This document shows, piece by piece, positions 1 to 13,366 of a stretch of 64,000 bases of DNA. This stretch comes from Lentinus brumalis. Taxonomy: Eukaryota; Basidiomycota; Agaricomycetes; Polyporales; Polyporaceae. The DNA lies in assembly GCA_001792895.1 (NCBI GenBank), contig MARA01000015.1:620001-684000 (forward strand), in the 5' to 3' direction. The notes under the pieces are model-generated. The model was not told where the DNA came from. It made no database searches and worked only from the letters and a program-made list of their open reading frames with translations. Positions within the stretch are counted from its first letter, which is position 1. Every line of letters begins with the position of its first letter. The position numbers and the translations under genes were made by a program.

Positions 1-807
1 AACCACAGCCGACGTGCGAAGAACCTTCAAAGATCAAACCTGCGGTAAGCATGCCTGGAACGCAAGTACTGATTCAGTGAGACTGACATTTCAACCGACA
101 CCGCTGCCAAAGTCTGTGCATGATGCTCAGTGGAAGCCGAGTGACTAAAAGAGCCTGTATGTACTCACGCCTGGAACGGGTAGCCACTATTTAACCTCCG
201 TGCTTCAGCGAGACACGACGAAGTAGCGTTCGGCGGGACTCACGGTAATGGACCTGGGGAAGTGACTTCTGTCAGCGGAATTCGTCACCCGTCACCTTGC
301 AGTGCTCACCAGACGGGAACCCTTTCCAAAACCGTGATGTCAAAGGCGTGTGTAACCATGTAATAGTAGCTAGAAAGCAAGTTGTGGTGAGTTGAAAGGA
401 AGACGCATGTCCGACTCGAGACCACTCACGCAGCATGTATCGCCATCGCGGTGGTAACTAACTCGATCACGCTGAAGGAAACATCAGCTACACTCACTGA
501 GGACAGTGCTAGGATACGGACTTCACGATAGTGACCTGCGGCGAAGTTGCGTTAGCCGGTATAACTCAGCGTCACACGATGACAGCTCTGACTTACCCAG
601 ATTTTGAGGTATGCCGCGTCCTTAGGGTACAACTTGAAGTACCGGTAGGTCTGATGAAATACCATTCCCTGCAGACTAGTACGACGCAGTCCGCATAAGC
701 GTGCGCCTAAGAGCAGAACGCAGTGAGAACGCTCACAGTACGCAGGCGAAAGTGCCGAGGAGCCATGCACCGTATGTGTTGTCCATCTGAGGTAGCTGTA
801 ATGCCAT
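1..807 (-). CDS. DUF6534-type membrane protein, copy 1 (partial, C-terminal half outside window)
   Basis: N-terminal part of a multi-exon membrane protein gene cut by the left window edge. The start ATG is at 807; exon 1 (737-807) encodes a short lead-in and the first membrane segment with the motif MDNTYGAWLLG. The second exon reads YRYFKLYPKDAAYLKIW (about 590-665). A later exon reads YYYMVTHAFD (about 340-371). This order (first helix, Y-x-Y-F-x-x-x-P-K-D, then YYYxVTxxF) is the pattern I know from DUF6534 proteins of Agaricomycetes, which have several membrane helices and no known function. It is one of five paralogs in the window, and the same intron positions are seen in the others. The region 1-60 still aligns with copy 2 near 5,745-5,800, so the gene continues to the left. 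The family call is firm; the exon ends are approximate. Confidence 0.75.
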
Positions 808-2483
808 GGGAGCGGCAGGGCTGGAGGCCGGGGTACCGGTGGCGTTGGGCGATAGCGAAATCATCCCTGCGAATGTCATGGGTCTTCAGCATATCGTCGA
901 CTCCGTTATGAAGGAACCTGAACTCTCTCCGGGAAGCATGGGCGACTTCGCGCCATGTTAGTTCCGAACAGGAGGGACAGCCGCGGGAAGCTTCTGGGCG
1001 GTGATTCTGAGTGGTTCGCAACCTCAGGGAACCGTCGGTCGCAGTTGGATACGTACCCGCCTCGGTACCCAGAAAACAAGAAAATTCTGCGTCTAAAGTC
1101 TCGACTTCGTGATGACGCTCGGAAAGAAGGGAGATGGAGATGTGATGGGCGCGGTTGGTCATCCCGCGAGGTATGGCCGCGCTGCTTGTAACACGCGAGT
1201 ACGCTCTCATCCAAAGATGCGCCAGTACTCATGCGCCTACAAGTCAACATGATTAGGCTTCTAGTTGGATGTTCGCGCACCACGCTGGGAGACCTGTCCT
1301 CATCAGACATGAAAGAGTTGGTCCCATCTGTCAGAAGGCGAAACAGCCGAAGACGCGACCGCCCGAGATGCAGGTCACGCCCAACGGGATCATATACCCC
1401 GTGGCTGTATGAGCAAACGTTGAAGACCACGCCTGATCTCAGGGCTGAGAGATAGAGGGCAACGGCACTGTGTTCATTCTAGGACACGTCATATAGCGGG
1501 TAGCAGTCTGGTCGCAGCGTTCCTTAGCACAGAGGCGGAAGTGAATACTTCCGTCTCTATCCTAACGATCGCTCCGATGAGTCCGACACGAGTCCGAGAG
1601 GCAGCAGACAACTGCCCTCAGAGCCCCTTCTCGAGCGCACTCCCCTAACCCCGAGCCCCTTATAATACCGGAAGCCGGGATCGATGATCGATTGCACCAG
1701 CAGAGTATGCGTTCCACCGTGAGTGAAGAATTGTGGGTCCATGGGAAGACAAGTACAACTGATCAACCGCTGAGATAACGGTCGGCACAGTGGCACCTCC
1801 CTGAGGGTGGACTATCATCAGAATATCGCCACACTGAACAACAGTCACCGGGTCGTGAGGGAAGGTCGAGAAGGAGGTGGTGAGATTCGGGACAGCGCTG
1901 CGCCTATGTGGTCAGCGCATCCCGCCGGTCCTCGCTGTGCAGGGACGGCGCTACGCCCATACTTCTCAGCGAGCACTCGAGAAGTTGGGAAATAGATGGC
2001 CTGAGAATGACATGGCCCGTAATCGAGAGTGCGACAACACCACTAGGTCAATATGGCAGGAAGCAAGACAGTCAAGAGAGACTTACATCAGCTGCTGTCA
2101 TTCCATTCCTAGTACGCGTGATGGTTTGTCGTGCATCAATTGAAGGTAGGTCAGTCTACCCATATACTTTTGGATCGAGAAGCAAGAGAAGTTCGACGAG
2201 GCAGGACGAGGCAAGACGAGGTGCAAAGTACAAGTTGATGTGGCTCACAAGCGCGCGCAGCTCAGGCGGAGCGCGAATGGCGGAGATCAAATAAAACAGT
2301 ACCGGTCGCTTCAACTCCAGGCATCATCGCAGGAGGGTGGGGGCCGGCTGGCTACTAAGTAGTAGTACTAGTAAGCAGTTACAAAGCTGACTGATCTGGG
2401 ACTCCATCCAGACTCTATCCGGCTACCCTTCGTATCGACGTCGACGAGGAGCTCTCTAGTACACCAGCCCAAAGAGACATTCG
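808..2483. other. intergenic stretch without recognisable gene
   Basis: No open frame here resembles a known protein. The stretch holds a 12-bp-arm hairpin (1531-1558, loop GAAT) and the motif GAATTGTGGGTCCATG (1728-1743). Both are matched in the same order upstream of DUF6534 copy 2 (7203-7232 and 7398-7413), so this looks like duplicated upstream sequence rather than an independent element. Confidence 0.5.
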
Positions 2484-3262
2484 TCAATACACATAGGGTA
2501 TCAGCTTGTAAGGCGTGCGCTTCGCCCACTGTTCCCATTCCTTCCCGAACTCCTGCTTCATGACCGCATCTTCTCGAGGAACACGCCTCACGGTCACGAC
2601 CATCAGAAGTGTCGACATCGAGCCAAACACACCCCACAACGCCGCTACCCATGGGTTCTCCAACATACCGCTCTCCCAAAGGTACGAACCCGGCCCGAAG
2701 AGGACCATGAGAAAGCCCGTGTCCGCCATGAGGAAGGCCGTGTACGCGGGGTGACGAACGACCCCGTAAGGGCCAGACGTGACGAGTTTGTGGTCCTTGA
2801 AGATCGCAAGCTGGTAGGTGAAGAATTTCCCCAGCGTGTCGTAGCAAAGTTTCCGGAGCGCACCGCCAACCGTGAGCAGGAGGAATCCCGCAATGAAGGA
2901 CCGCCCAATGATGAGACGGTCTACGGCGGAGGGGTCCTTGAACAGGAAGGAGATGACCTTGGTCGAAGTCTCGGATGGGAACTCGTGTGCAACGACGGCT
3001 GCGCACTCGGCGACGTGAGACGAATACGACAGGAGCTGCAACACGCTCATTAGATGCGACAGTAACGTGTTACTTCATGAATACTCACAGCACCCAGGAT
3101 GGGGAACCAGCCCGTCAACTTGGTAATCATGTCCGCACTGCCAAACTTGGAGCGGTCTGCGACCTCCTTTGGAGGCGGATTGGTAGGGGGGTTGAACGCG
3201 TATCTCTCGGCCGTGATCATGAGAACGAAGGCCGGGATTTTGGCGAGGTACCAGAGACTCAT
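2484..3262 (-). CDS. ICMT-like methyltransferase, copy 1
   Basis: Two exons, 3089-3262 and 2484-3035, joined by a phase-0 intron with donor GTGAGT and acceptor TTGCAG, give a 241-residue protein. It contains the signature GPYGVVRHPAYTAFLM and the C-terminal run EFGKEWEQWAKRTPYKL, both typical of the isoprenylcysteine carboxyl methyltransferase (ICMT) family of integral membrane, S-adenosylmethionine-dependent methyltransferases. Several hydrophobic segments fit a membrane enzyme. The length matches the family (about 200-300). Canonical ICMT methylates prenylated CaaX proteins in the ER. Three copies beside P450 and UbiA genes suggest a small-molecule substrate instead, which is inference. Copies 2 and 3 share the same first-exon length of 174 nt. 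Confidence 0.88.
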
Positions 3263-4364
3263 GGCTGCGAAGGATACTGGAGACGGCTCAGTCGCGGTGG
3301 GGAGTTGGGTAGACGGACAGCGCAGTGCAAGTACTCACAGTAGAAAAGGACTCGCAGGGCTCGGAGTCTCCGTGGGCCGCCAGCCTTCGCGAAGCAGGAA
3401 GTTAGCGTGATGGCAGCGGCATTCCCACAAAGCGCGGTCAATGCGCTGCTAGGGGTTCTCCGAACCCCCGAACCCGGACACCGCCATGTGTGAAGAGGAA
3501 CCACCCATCAAGAGGTCGCCTGATAGAAGGAATGCAGCTGAGTATCAGGAGAACGGAAGGTGCGACGGAGGTTGGACGGAAGCTCCAGGAGTCCCCTGTA
3601 TTTGCGGCGCGTTCGGACTAATGACAGATACTACTTAGTACCTGCGAATATGGGTTGCGTGCGACACGACACATCATATATAAGTACCAGGCCAGGAAGG
3701 CATTGTAATGAAGAGTTTTGTGTGCGAAGACTCATTCAAGCCAGAGACAGGCACGCTCCACCATATCTTGCGCTGCCCTGTATACAACGCAGGCATATCT
3801 GCGCGATAAAGCTCGACATTGATGGGTGACGTACAGGGAAGGCAGCATCGCGCTACGCTCAAGGCCAGCGTGTCGCCCGAGAAAGCCCCCGTGTTCCTTA
3901 CATTGAAAGCCCCGAGCGTGATACGTCCTCTATAGTTCGAAAGGTCTGCAGCTTACAGCGCCTTACGGAATCGAAAGAGATGGGGCTCCAGAGTCGACGA
4001 TGCAGCCGCGCTGGGCCCCAGGTTGTGACGTCGTGTGGTCGATTGGCCAGCGCTCGGCCACCGTAGCGTGCGTAGCAGCATGACATTGATCGCTTTGAAC
4101 GGCGCGGTGTTTTGACTCATGAGCAAGGACGAGTTCGAGGGCCAAATGGAGGGAGGAGGAGGAGAGCTGAAAAGCCTGTCATCGCAAGTCTACGGCCGCG
4201 GCCGATGCCCGGCGTCCGGACCGACATGAGCACACGCAAGGTCCTCGGCTAGTTTCAGTTCATGACGATACGGGGATGCAGATACATGACGGCCAGCGAC
4301 TCTGAGACAGAGTTACAACAACTTCAGGCATACACGACAGATCGGAAGAGTGATGGGAACATGC
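3263..4364. other. intergenic stretch, nothing recognised
   Basis: Upstream region of ICMT-like copy 1 and the downstream side of DUF6534 copy 2. Short frames on both strands show no family resemblance and no coherent splice pattern. Confidence 0.5.
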
Positions 4365-6535
4365 TCAGACGGAGTCGTCTCCGCCATTGGCCCGGGGACG
4401 CTTGAACTCCAACACATCCGTCTCCGATTCGTTCCCAGAAATTGACATTTGCTTGAGCTCGATGACCGACCCGCCTTCTACGTTCACGGCGGCAGTGCGA
4501 GAGGTAGGCCCGGCGGTCATTGCGGAGGGCGTCGCGAACCCGATCTGGGTAGAGAACTTCAACCTGTTCGAGCTCCCGACGTTGGTGCCAAGGTCCCCAA
4601 AGCGTGTCGTCTGTTCCATGCGAAGAACATCCGAGCTCATAAGAGAGTGGCGGGCATTGAGGCTATGATCGTGAGGTATGAGAGCCGTCAAGGTGTCGTC
4701 GAGCAACTTCACTCACGAGACGAGGAACGCGTTCGCATACACTGGAGGCCTATCAATACCAGACCAGTAGAAGAGAGAGAAAAAACGTACGCTTGGTCAT
4801 TGCGATGGAGATCCCAACATAGATCCAATTGTGCGGGTACAGGACGGACTACGGAAGGAGTGCTCAGTATGGGTTAGGAGCACAAACTCCCCGTACTTAC
4901 AAACACGACGTTCAGGACGTTGAAGACGCTAGCACAAGGCTCTGTCAGGTGAAATCTCGAACGATAGCTGTGCTCTTCAATACGTCCTCACCAGATTATC
5001 AATCCTGTCATCCAGGCGCAATTGCTCAGGATTTGTACCCGCGAGGTATGATGCGGGGAGGCTCACCGGTGCTGACTGCGTACTTGACCAACAAGTCGAG
5101 CTTGGAGGTGGTTCTATCACACAATCAGATGGGGTGAGACGGTTGTCATCTAGCAGCCAGCTTACTGCTTGATCCCAGTGCGCCTCGTTCGCAGGACATA
5201 GATCAGAGACGACGTCACCATAACATCTGAAATCCCAATGAGCCCCGCGCCCACAGAGGCTAGGTACTGTGAATGGGCCAAACAACGCGATGTGAGATCA
5301 TGAGCCGTGGTGCCAGCCGTGGACACTCACAGAGTTCTGAATGGAGGCAGCTGGGTTCTTGGAAATAGCGCTGCAGGTAGGCTGTTAGCCAAGAATCGTG
5401 TAGGATCGATGACAGGAACATACAGTAGCACAGACTGGGCTACAAACAAAAACCGGTCAGAGATAAGACAAAGAGGACCTTGAGTATCGAGAAACTCACC
5501 GGTAAAGCAACCTGAGTGATTGCCCGTTCTATCAGGGGTGTCGCAACAGCGAAGATACTCCGTACTTACCGAAGAACCCAAGGTTGAGCAATATCTGTAC
5601 GAGCTGGTGAGTACAGCGTAGCCAACTACTTCTCGGGACATGACTTACCGCCAGAAAGACGACAGGCTTGAACCGGGGACCGACTGGATTGGCCTAGCTC
5701 AGCAGGGGTCATGTGTCAAAGGATGCTAGAGACATACCGAACCAGAGCCGGCGTGCAAAGAAGCTATCGAACCTCCAATCAGCGTGTCTACAGTGCCATG
5801 ATTCGATATCAAGACTGACAATTCGACTGATACCGCGGCCAAGGTCTACATAGGCTGATTAGAGTTGCGCATGCCCCGAAGTCATGCGAGATACTTACGG
5901 ATGGGAGAGCAAGCCACTGCCGCACGTGCAAGGTAATGTCAGCGATCCGGAGTCGCTGTAACCAGTTGCACAACTCACGGTCACAGACCTGTAGCGCAAC
6001 CGCTGTAAGTGCGGACCTGCAACAAGTTTATTCCTGTGATACTCACCAAACGGGTGCCTCCAGCAAAACCTGAACATCGAACGCGTGCGTCACCATGTAG
6101 TAGTAACTGCGCCAGGATCATGAGTTCGACGAGGACGGACACATGTGAGCAAAAGCACTCACGCGCCATGCATCACCATCACCGTCATGATGACCTCTGT
6201 GACGCTGCCACGAAGGTCTCAGTGTGGTTCGCAAGGACGGGAAGGGGACGTACTTGACGACAATGACCTGTACATGACTCAAGGTGAGATCACGGTTCGT
6301 GCTCAGCAGTGAAGGACCTACCCATATCTTCAGATACGTCGCGTCCTTCGGATACAGCTTGAAGTATCGATAAGTCTGGTGAAAGATCATCCCATGGAGA
6401 CTTCCGTCACCGTCCCTCGTCAGCACGGTCCATGTCTCAGTCAGTGAGAAGGATCGTCGCTCACAGTAAACACGCGTATGATCCGATGAGCCACGCCCCG
6501 TACGTGCTGTCCATGGCAGGCAGCAACGGGGTCAT
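4365..6535 (-). CDS. DUF6534-type membrane protein, copy 2
   Basis: Multi-exon gene with its start ATG at 6535. Exon 1 (6465-6535, 71 nt, the same length as in copy 1) encodes MDSTYGAWLIGSYACLL. Exon 2 has YRYFKLYPKDATYLKIW (about 6330-6395). Another exon carries YYYMVTHAFDV (about 6075-6108). The last exon (stop at 4365) starts near SLNARHSLMSSDVLRMEQT and ends in a charged, serine-rich tail with no membrane segment, as expected for the cytoplasmic C-terminus of this family. The function of DUF6534 proteins is unknown. Middle exons were not resolved base by base. It lies between ICMT-like copy 1 and P450-1 on the same strand. Confidence 0.8.
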
Positions 6536-8266
6536 GGCAGCGCCAGGGGTGGGGGAAGAGTATCTGTGACGTTGGTCGACTGTGAAGGCATCCCTGCAAG
6601 TGTCATGGGCCGTCACTCCCCTCCCGCACGCATTATGAAGGAATGGGGACCTTTGGGAGACCGGGCACCGCCCTTCTCCTAGACGCGCCGTATCAGTTGG
6701 GAAGATGAGTGACCAGCGGCGCGAAGCACCTGGGCGGCGATAAGCGCTGGCCAAAACGATGTCCTCGGAGGGTCCACGAGTCAGATTTGGGAGAAGTCGC
6801 CCGTCATCTGGGAGGAGTGCGAACATTCGAACTTCGAAGTCATGAAGGCGCCCGGGGTTTCCGAACCTGCAGGAGGGAGGGTGCGGGAGCACGGTTTCAG
6901 CGCGGACCTAGTATGGTCCGCTCGAGCTTCCAACAGCGCTCGAGGGCACTTCCATCTCGCTACCGCCCACACACACACCCATAATCCCTGCAGGAGATGT
7001 TGGTCAGAATATCGAGCGACCACACGGTGGGTGGTAGCATGCGTCCCTCGATGATGAGTATGCCGCGGGTCCCTCGGCGACGAGACCTGCAAATGGATGT
7101 GCAGGTCTAGTCGTTGATGTTCGCCCCGAAACTGAAGCATGTGCGAAGTAGGAGCTGTATACTCAATATCAAGTCATCGTCATTCAGAGTGTTACTTAGC
7201 ACAGAGACGGAGATATGGATACTTCTGTCTCTGTACCAATCAATCCGAATAGCCCGAGAACGGCGCCGGGACGCAATTATCGCTCGCTCTCTGGCCATCT
7301 TCTGAGGCCGGCTATGTGGAGCTAGATAAGAGATTCTGTGAAACCAAACCACATGATAGATGATGAATCGCCTTGCATCATACCGTACGTGGGCGAAGAA
7401 TTGTGTGTTCATGAGAACACATGTCATTCTCACCGCCCAACTATCGCAGTCATCTGGGGGCGTCGAGAACTCGGAGATCCGGACAATTGTAAGATGTAAG
7501 CAGTAGAGCTCTCCAACTCACAGGTGTTGTGCAAGGACTTTTTGAACAAACGAGCGGGCATCTCACTTCCTCAGCTGGTGCGCGCAGCCTCCTTCCAGGC
7601 GCTGCGCCTGTGCTTCTTGGCGCGACGCGAGAGATCGGCCGCTCTGTCGGGATACGTCAGGGATATGTCCCTAATCATGTACGGCTTGTCGGATCGTAGT
7701 CAGGCAAGCCAGGTGGTTGGTGCGGGAAGAGGACGCGGGGTGGGCTTGGGGTGGGCGAAGTTCAAGTTCAAAGCGATTCCACTTCAACCTTGCCAGCCGC
7801 CGGCGGAGCCCCGGACCGGTCCGAAGCGCTTATATTTCCCCATCGAGAAAAGCGGCGACCGAAGTTCAAACTGCCAGTCCTCCGACACGGTGAAGAAACT
7901 ATTCTGGAACCGAGCTATAACCTGGACGGTGGACGCGAACGCGCCCAGGCATGCACCGTAAAAAAAAAGTTCAAACTGCCAGTGCAATGAGCATATAGAG
8001 AGGACAAACAGCGGGTCATACAGCAAGTAGATCTGGAGCGCCACCAAAATATGAGGGTCCGCCTGAAAACCTCACGCGATTCGACCAGATGGCGCAAAGA
8101 CCGACAAGCGGCGACCAGCGCACCGCGACAATGTCCGACAGATGTAAGTGCATTACAGTGACTCGATTATTGTCCTAAAAACTCCCGTCATAGCCAGAGC
8201 TTGCGAAAGTCCTTCTGAGGTAGGACACCAGTGGTAGCCATATAGACCCGGGAGATAAGTACACGT
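6536..8266. other. intergenic stretch with duplicated upstream block
   Basis: No gene recognised. The block 7193-7420 repeats, in the same order and at similar distance from the start codon, the hairpin and the GAATTGTG..CATG motif found upstream of DUF6534 copy 1. Two short direct repeats of GTTCAAACTGCCAGT occur near 7864 and 7966. Confidence 0.45.
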
Positions 8267-10478
8267 TTACCAGCGCGGATTCAGAACAACTGGGAGCGAC
8301 GGCTTCGTGGAAGTGATGTACTCCCTCAGATGCGCTGGGAACTCCCGGGGATCCCAACCCTCCCGAAGACGAAACTCGAACTTGTGAATGAGCGCGGCCA
8401 CAACCATACGAATCTCCATCAGAGCTAAGCCCTTACCGACGCAGTTGTTTATTCCGTTCCCGAAGGGAACGAACGCGGCGTCATTGTGGACGAAGTCGCC
8501 CGCTTTCAGTGGAGGCATTCCTTCAGGCATGCGAGCATCTTCGACGCGCAGATGACCCGATTGAATGAGCCATCGTTCCGGCCAGAATGTTTCGGGATAG
8601 ACGAAGTACCGGGGGTCACGGTGGAGAGTGTGAATCGGAAAGAAGAAGATAGTCCCAGGAGGAACGTACCTGGCGTGCAGAGAATACGGGCGTAAGTGCT
8701 CGAGTACTCAAGTTACAATGATGAAACACTCACATGGATCCAGCAGTGACTCCAGGACCATGTCTCGGGACCTGGCGCTGTCCGCCGAGGGCGGCAGGAT
8801 GACAGAGACGGAGTACCTCGTTGCTATTCGTTGCAGTTCAGTCCCGCGAAACGATCGTCATGGATAGTCAGTACTCACATCACGGCTCGCAAGTAATGCA
8901 TATCTTGATATCGATGTGTGTTGCATGGGCTGTCTTCGGGACCAAAAACTCGATCAATCTCAGCCTTCAGTTGAGCGTATGGCTGAGGGTTGGTGAGAAG
9001 ACAGTAGAAGAGGTTGTTCAAAGTCACAGCCGTGCTGTCCGAGCCAGCGACGACAACGAGAAGACCGTCGTCCGCAAGCTGCTGCGTTGGTGGTGGAGGC
9101 GCATCCGGGAGATCTTCGTTACTCTGTGGGTGGAACATCAGTGCCGCTGCTGTGCTTCGAGGGGACAAACGCACAAGGTAATAGAATAGATCTCGGGTCC
9201 TTGAACCTCTCTGGATGCGCTTCTTGGCAAGGTCAGTCGCGATTTGTATCATGGCGGCGAGCTTGCGTGCAATGCTCGGGATGAGTCCCACGTATAAGCC
9301 GAGCCATGGCAGCTGAGCCAAAACAAATCCAGCCCTGTAAACATGAATGGGAATGCCTTCTACCCAGCAGTGACGGCGGGAACATACACTAGACCGTCTG
9401 CAAATACGGAGAAGATATTGTTGCGACCACCATCTCGAATGAGCTCAGTTACACCTCCGAATCTTACGAAGGTATCGCGGTCAGTCAGTGTTCATGCTAA
9501 ACTGCTGGAGTCGGCTTACGCCATGTCACCCATCACGTCTAAGCTGCGAAATCGTTAATCATGAGACCCGTCCACCCAATACAAGATGACAACGAACGTA
9601 CGCAATGAAGGATAGCCACTTGCTGAGATCGACCTCTCCGTTTTCTTCCTCCAGGCGCCGAACGAGAAGTTGAGTTCGAGCCATTAGGTGGCCTTCGTAT
9701 TCTTTCAGCGCAGCTTGACTCAGTCCGCGGTTCCACGGCCGGCGGCGTCGGGCGTGCTCTTCTGGATCCTGGATACCCATCATGGTGACCTGCGTCTGTG
9801 ACATGGACACTCCGATCATACCTGCGTGCGCCGTCAGCGTACGGCATGCCACAGCAGAGGCACCCTTACCCGGTCCCCGAGGGACATTCCACAAGTGCGG
9901 GATGGCGGAAAGATCGCAAATCGACAACTCGTTCGGGGCTGATATTCGGCCGTACCAGCACGTTACATACAAGCATGTTAGAGAGGGCGCACAAGGCAGT
10001 ACGTATCAGGCGAAGACGCACCGATGCGGACGACGTCTCCATAACGCTGATGCAGAGACCTGACATGCGCGTTCCGATATCCAGATGCGGACAATATCGT
10101 AGCAATCAGGTTTGTGACCTTGTATAGTCGGGGTCCAGGATAGCGAGCCAGGGGATGCCAAGGAGATAGACGATACACAACAATGGAACAGAGGAAAACG
10201 AGGACGTATGTCACGAGCGACTTGCGAAATGCACCAGAAAAGGTCCAATCAGCTTCGGAAAGGCTCGCAACGTATGTTGCCACTGCGCATGGTGGGCCGA
10301 AAATCAGGAGGCCGTGAGCCCACGGTGCATATGTTTCGTAGCGGCGGAAGATCTGGTGTGCTACCTGAGGTCAAGTGCACATGAAGCCGTCAGTGTCAGT
10401 ACAGTGTGAGCAAGATTCGATACGCACGAGAGCTAAAGCGGCTGAAAGCGCCACCACCTCGGCTTGGGGAGACGACAT
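8267..10478 (-). CDS. cytochrome P450, copy 1
   Basis: Ten exons (10428-10478, 10022-10364, 9870-9938, 9602-9821, 9520-9543, 9388-9462, 9175-9334, 8879-9123, 8734-8823, 8267-8669) sum to 1680 nt, 559 residues, a usual fungal P450 length. A membrane anchor lies near residues 66-84, followed by the proline hinge RYPGP. The I-helix motif is AGSDST (340-345), the ExxR motif is ENEVLR-like (INEVLR, E398 to R401), the FWPERW motif follows, and the heme loop is FVPFGNGINNCVGKG with Cys502. These residues support an active, ER-bound monooxygenase. The FxxGxxxCVGK-LAxxE-R pattern resembles basidiomycete P450s of unassigned substrate, so I give no subfamily. P450 copies 2 and 3 share exactly the same exon lengths. 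The substrate is inferred to be a terpenoid from the neighbours. Confidence 0.93.
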
Positions 10479-10537
10479 GCCCTACGACTAGAGAGAGACG
10501 CGGACAAGAAGTGGGGACTCGTGCAGCCGCCGACGAG

Positions 10538-10548
10538 GGATAAATACC
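10538..10548 (-). promoter_or_regulatory. TATA-like core promoter of P450-1
   Basis: On the minus strand the sequence GGTATTTATCC lies about 65 nt before the ATG and is followed by a GC-rich block containing GCGGCTGCAC. The same arrangement is found before P450-2 and P450-3. Confidence 0.5.
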
Positions 10549-11118
10549 GGCCATGATCCTGACAGGGTCTCTTCCTCGGTTTGGGCTCATGGTCGATGTA
10601 CAGTGAAGCGGAGATGTCCATCAGACGGGGTCCGACATCATACATATCCTTCGCCGATATCGGAGTCAGGAGGACTTCCATACGAGCGCCCACAAGAGGT
10701 GCAGGGCGCGCCGTTGGGCGATCCGAGATGGAATTGAGGCTAGCCGCGGTATCTGTCAGCCAATTGCCACACATCAATAAGACTTCACGGAGACGTCTCG
10801 AAGGAGGGAGTGCGTACATATCTGCACAGAATTGAACCCAAGCGATGCTTCTGCGAGATCTAGCATCCTAGTCGCGCATTTGCCTTGCAAATCGTCACAA
10901 AGAGTAGTGTGCGAGGCAGGCGCGTTCACTTGAGAGCGGAATCATACTTCGCTGGAGGATGTCGTGGAGTCAAGTGGAAGTTCGGGCACTAGTACTGCCA
11001 GCAGTGTCTCGGCGGCTCTCCGGCCCGGACCCGGACCGAGGCTTCAGCTCACTTCCGCGCACGACTAAACAGCGAAATGACTCGTTGAAGTGATATAAAT
11101 ATATGAATTACAAGTTGT
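10549..11118. other. P450-1 / P450-2 intergenic region
   Basis: Upstream region of P450-1 and 3' flank of P450-2. No additional gene is recognised. Confidence 0.5.
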
Positions 11119-13299
11119 CTACCAACGCGGCTTTAGGACTACGGGGAGAGAGGGACTCGTGGAAGTGATGTACTCCTTGTATTGCGTCAGGAACTCTCTG
11201 GTATCCCAACCTTCATAAAGGCGAAACTCGAACTTGTGAATCAAGGCAGTAGTAATCATGCGCAGCTCCAGCGTCGCAAGACCCTTCCCAACACAGCTGT
11301 AGTATCCGGCCCCAAAAGGATTGAACGCGGCTTCAGTGTGCACGAAGTCGTCCCGGCTCAGTCGCGGCTTGCCATCAGGCATCCGCGCATCTTCAATGCG
11401 GAGATGGCCCCAATCTATGAGCCAACGCTCCGGCCAGAATTCCTCCGGGTAGGAGAAGTTATGAGCGTCGCGATGGAGCGCATGGATTGTGATGAAGAAG
11501 ATCGTCCCGGGCGGGATGTACCTTGTGAGTCAGACAATGTGAGTACTTGACCGTCCGCTGTACGATGCAGGAAGTACATACAGCGATCCAGCAGTCACAC
11601 CAGGACCATTTCGCGGGACTTGATGCTGACCACCGATGGCCGCTGGGTGACAGAGACGAAGTGTCTCGTTTCTGACCCAGACGTCAGGTGAGAGCATCCT
11701 GTATACGGCGAAGACGAACACTTACATGACAGCGCGCAAGTAGTGCATATCCGGATAGCGATGTGTGTTGCATGGGTCATCCTCAGAACGGTATGCTCGG
11801 TCAACGTCCTCTTGTAGGGCGAGGTACGTATCAGGGTGAGTGAGGAGACAGTAGAACATGCAGGTCAGTGTTGATGAAGTAGTATCTGAACCGCCAACGA
11901 CAGCGAGGAGAGCGTCGTCAGCCAGATGCTCATGTGGGGGCGGTGGCGTGTCAGGCAGGTCCTCATTGTTCTGTTGGAGCAGGCGCAACCATCAGCACCT
12001 CTACCTGAAGCCAGAAATGAGCGACATACAAGGTAGTAGAAAAGATCAGGCTTAGTCGAGCCTCGTTCTAGGCGTTTCAGGGCAAGTCGCCTCGCGGTGT
12101 TCAACAATGCGGTGAGCTTGCTTGCAGCACCAGGTATGTATCCGATGTATATACCGAGCCATGGAAGTTGGGCCAAGGTAGAACCGACGCTGTGGAGATT
12201 AATGAGAAGCCGCTAAACACTGGTCTTGAATGAGCAGGAACGTACACGAGCCCCTCTTCGATCACGGAGAAGATGTTGTTGCGACCGGCGTCTCGAAGCA
12301 GCTCCGTTACACCTCCGAATCTGCAAAGCGTGACGGCGACGTCAGTACGAACAGCCTCAAGGTAATGCTCGTACTCACGCCATATCGCCCATTATGTCTT
12401 GACTGCGAAGCACATGCTCAGAAGAGGTAAACTTGCCAGTGTGAACTGGACTTACGCGGCGAACGAGAACCAGCGGCTGAGATCCACCTCACCGACCTGC
12501 TCCTCCAAGCGTCGCACGAGCAACTGCACTCTCGCCTTCACAGGGGCCTCGTACTCCTTTAACGCGGCTTGGCTCATCCCACGGTTCCACGGCCGTCGCC
12601 GCCGAAGGTGTTCCTCCTGATCCATGATACCCATCATGGTAACGCGCCTCTCCGACATGGAGAAGCCGACCATGCCTTTCCAGTGTGAGCGTGCGATACG
12701 CAAGAAGATATGCAACTTGGCTTTCTCACCTGGGCCTTTGGGTACGTTGATCAATTGCGGAAGTGCGGACACATCACGGATTGACAACTCGTTAGGAGCT
12801 ATCAATTATCAGTAAGTCGACGCTCGTGAACACGACACGAGAGAAGACTCACCGGTACGGACGACGTCCCCATAGCGCTCATGGAGGTTCCGGACGTGCT
12901 CGTTCCTACGTCCTGACGCCTCCCAGAAGGCCATAATCAGGTTTGTCGTCTTGTACAGCAGAGGTCCTGGATAGCGCGCGAGGGGATGCCATGGAGAGAG
13001 GCGGTATGCCACGATGAAGAAGAGGAGAGCGAGAACGTATGTGGCGAGAGACTTGCGGAAGGCATCGGAGAACGTCCAGATCGACTCCGGAAGGTTTGAG
13101 ACGTATGTGGCGACTGAGCAGGGCGGACCAAATATCAGCAGGGCGTGTGCCCAAGGAGCATAGGTTTCGTAGCGGCGGAATATCTGGTGAGCCACCTGCA
13201 CACAGAAGCGTCAGCCTTCGATGTCCGAAATCGAGCACCGACACGTACTAGGGCTAGAGCAACCGAAATAGCGACGACGCCGACCTGTGAAGATGACAT
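11119..13299 (-). CDS. cytochrome P450, copy 2
   Basis: Ten exons (13249-13299, 12853-13195, 12730-12798, 12456-12675, 12379-12402, 12246-12320, 12030-12189, 11726-11970, 11582-11671, 11119-11521) sum to 1680 nt, 559 residues; every exon has the same length as its counterpart in P450-1. Visible motifs are the N-terminal anchor, WHPLARYPGP hinge, GGSDTT in the I helix (340-345), ExxR (E398 to R401, NETLR), FWPERW and the heme loop FNPFGAGYYSCVGKG with Cys502. All key residues are present, so it should be functional. It is the tandem neighbour of P450-1 on the same strand, which fits recent gene duplication with divergence in the N-terminal and heme-flanking regions. Confidence 0.93.
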
Positions 13300-13366
13300 G
13301 GCCGTGCCACACTGGCAGGTGAGAGACGCAGATGGGAGATAGAACTTCGTGCAGCCGCTGAAGGCC

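Noticed and set aside
6536..8266. Possible extra gene suggested by several 80-145 codon frames
   Set aside because: No frame shows a family motif or consistent splice sites; only the duplicated upstream block is supported.
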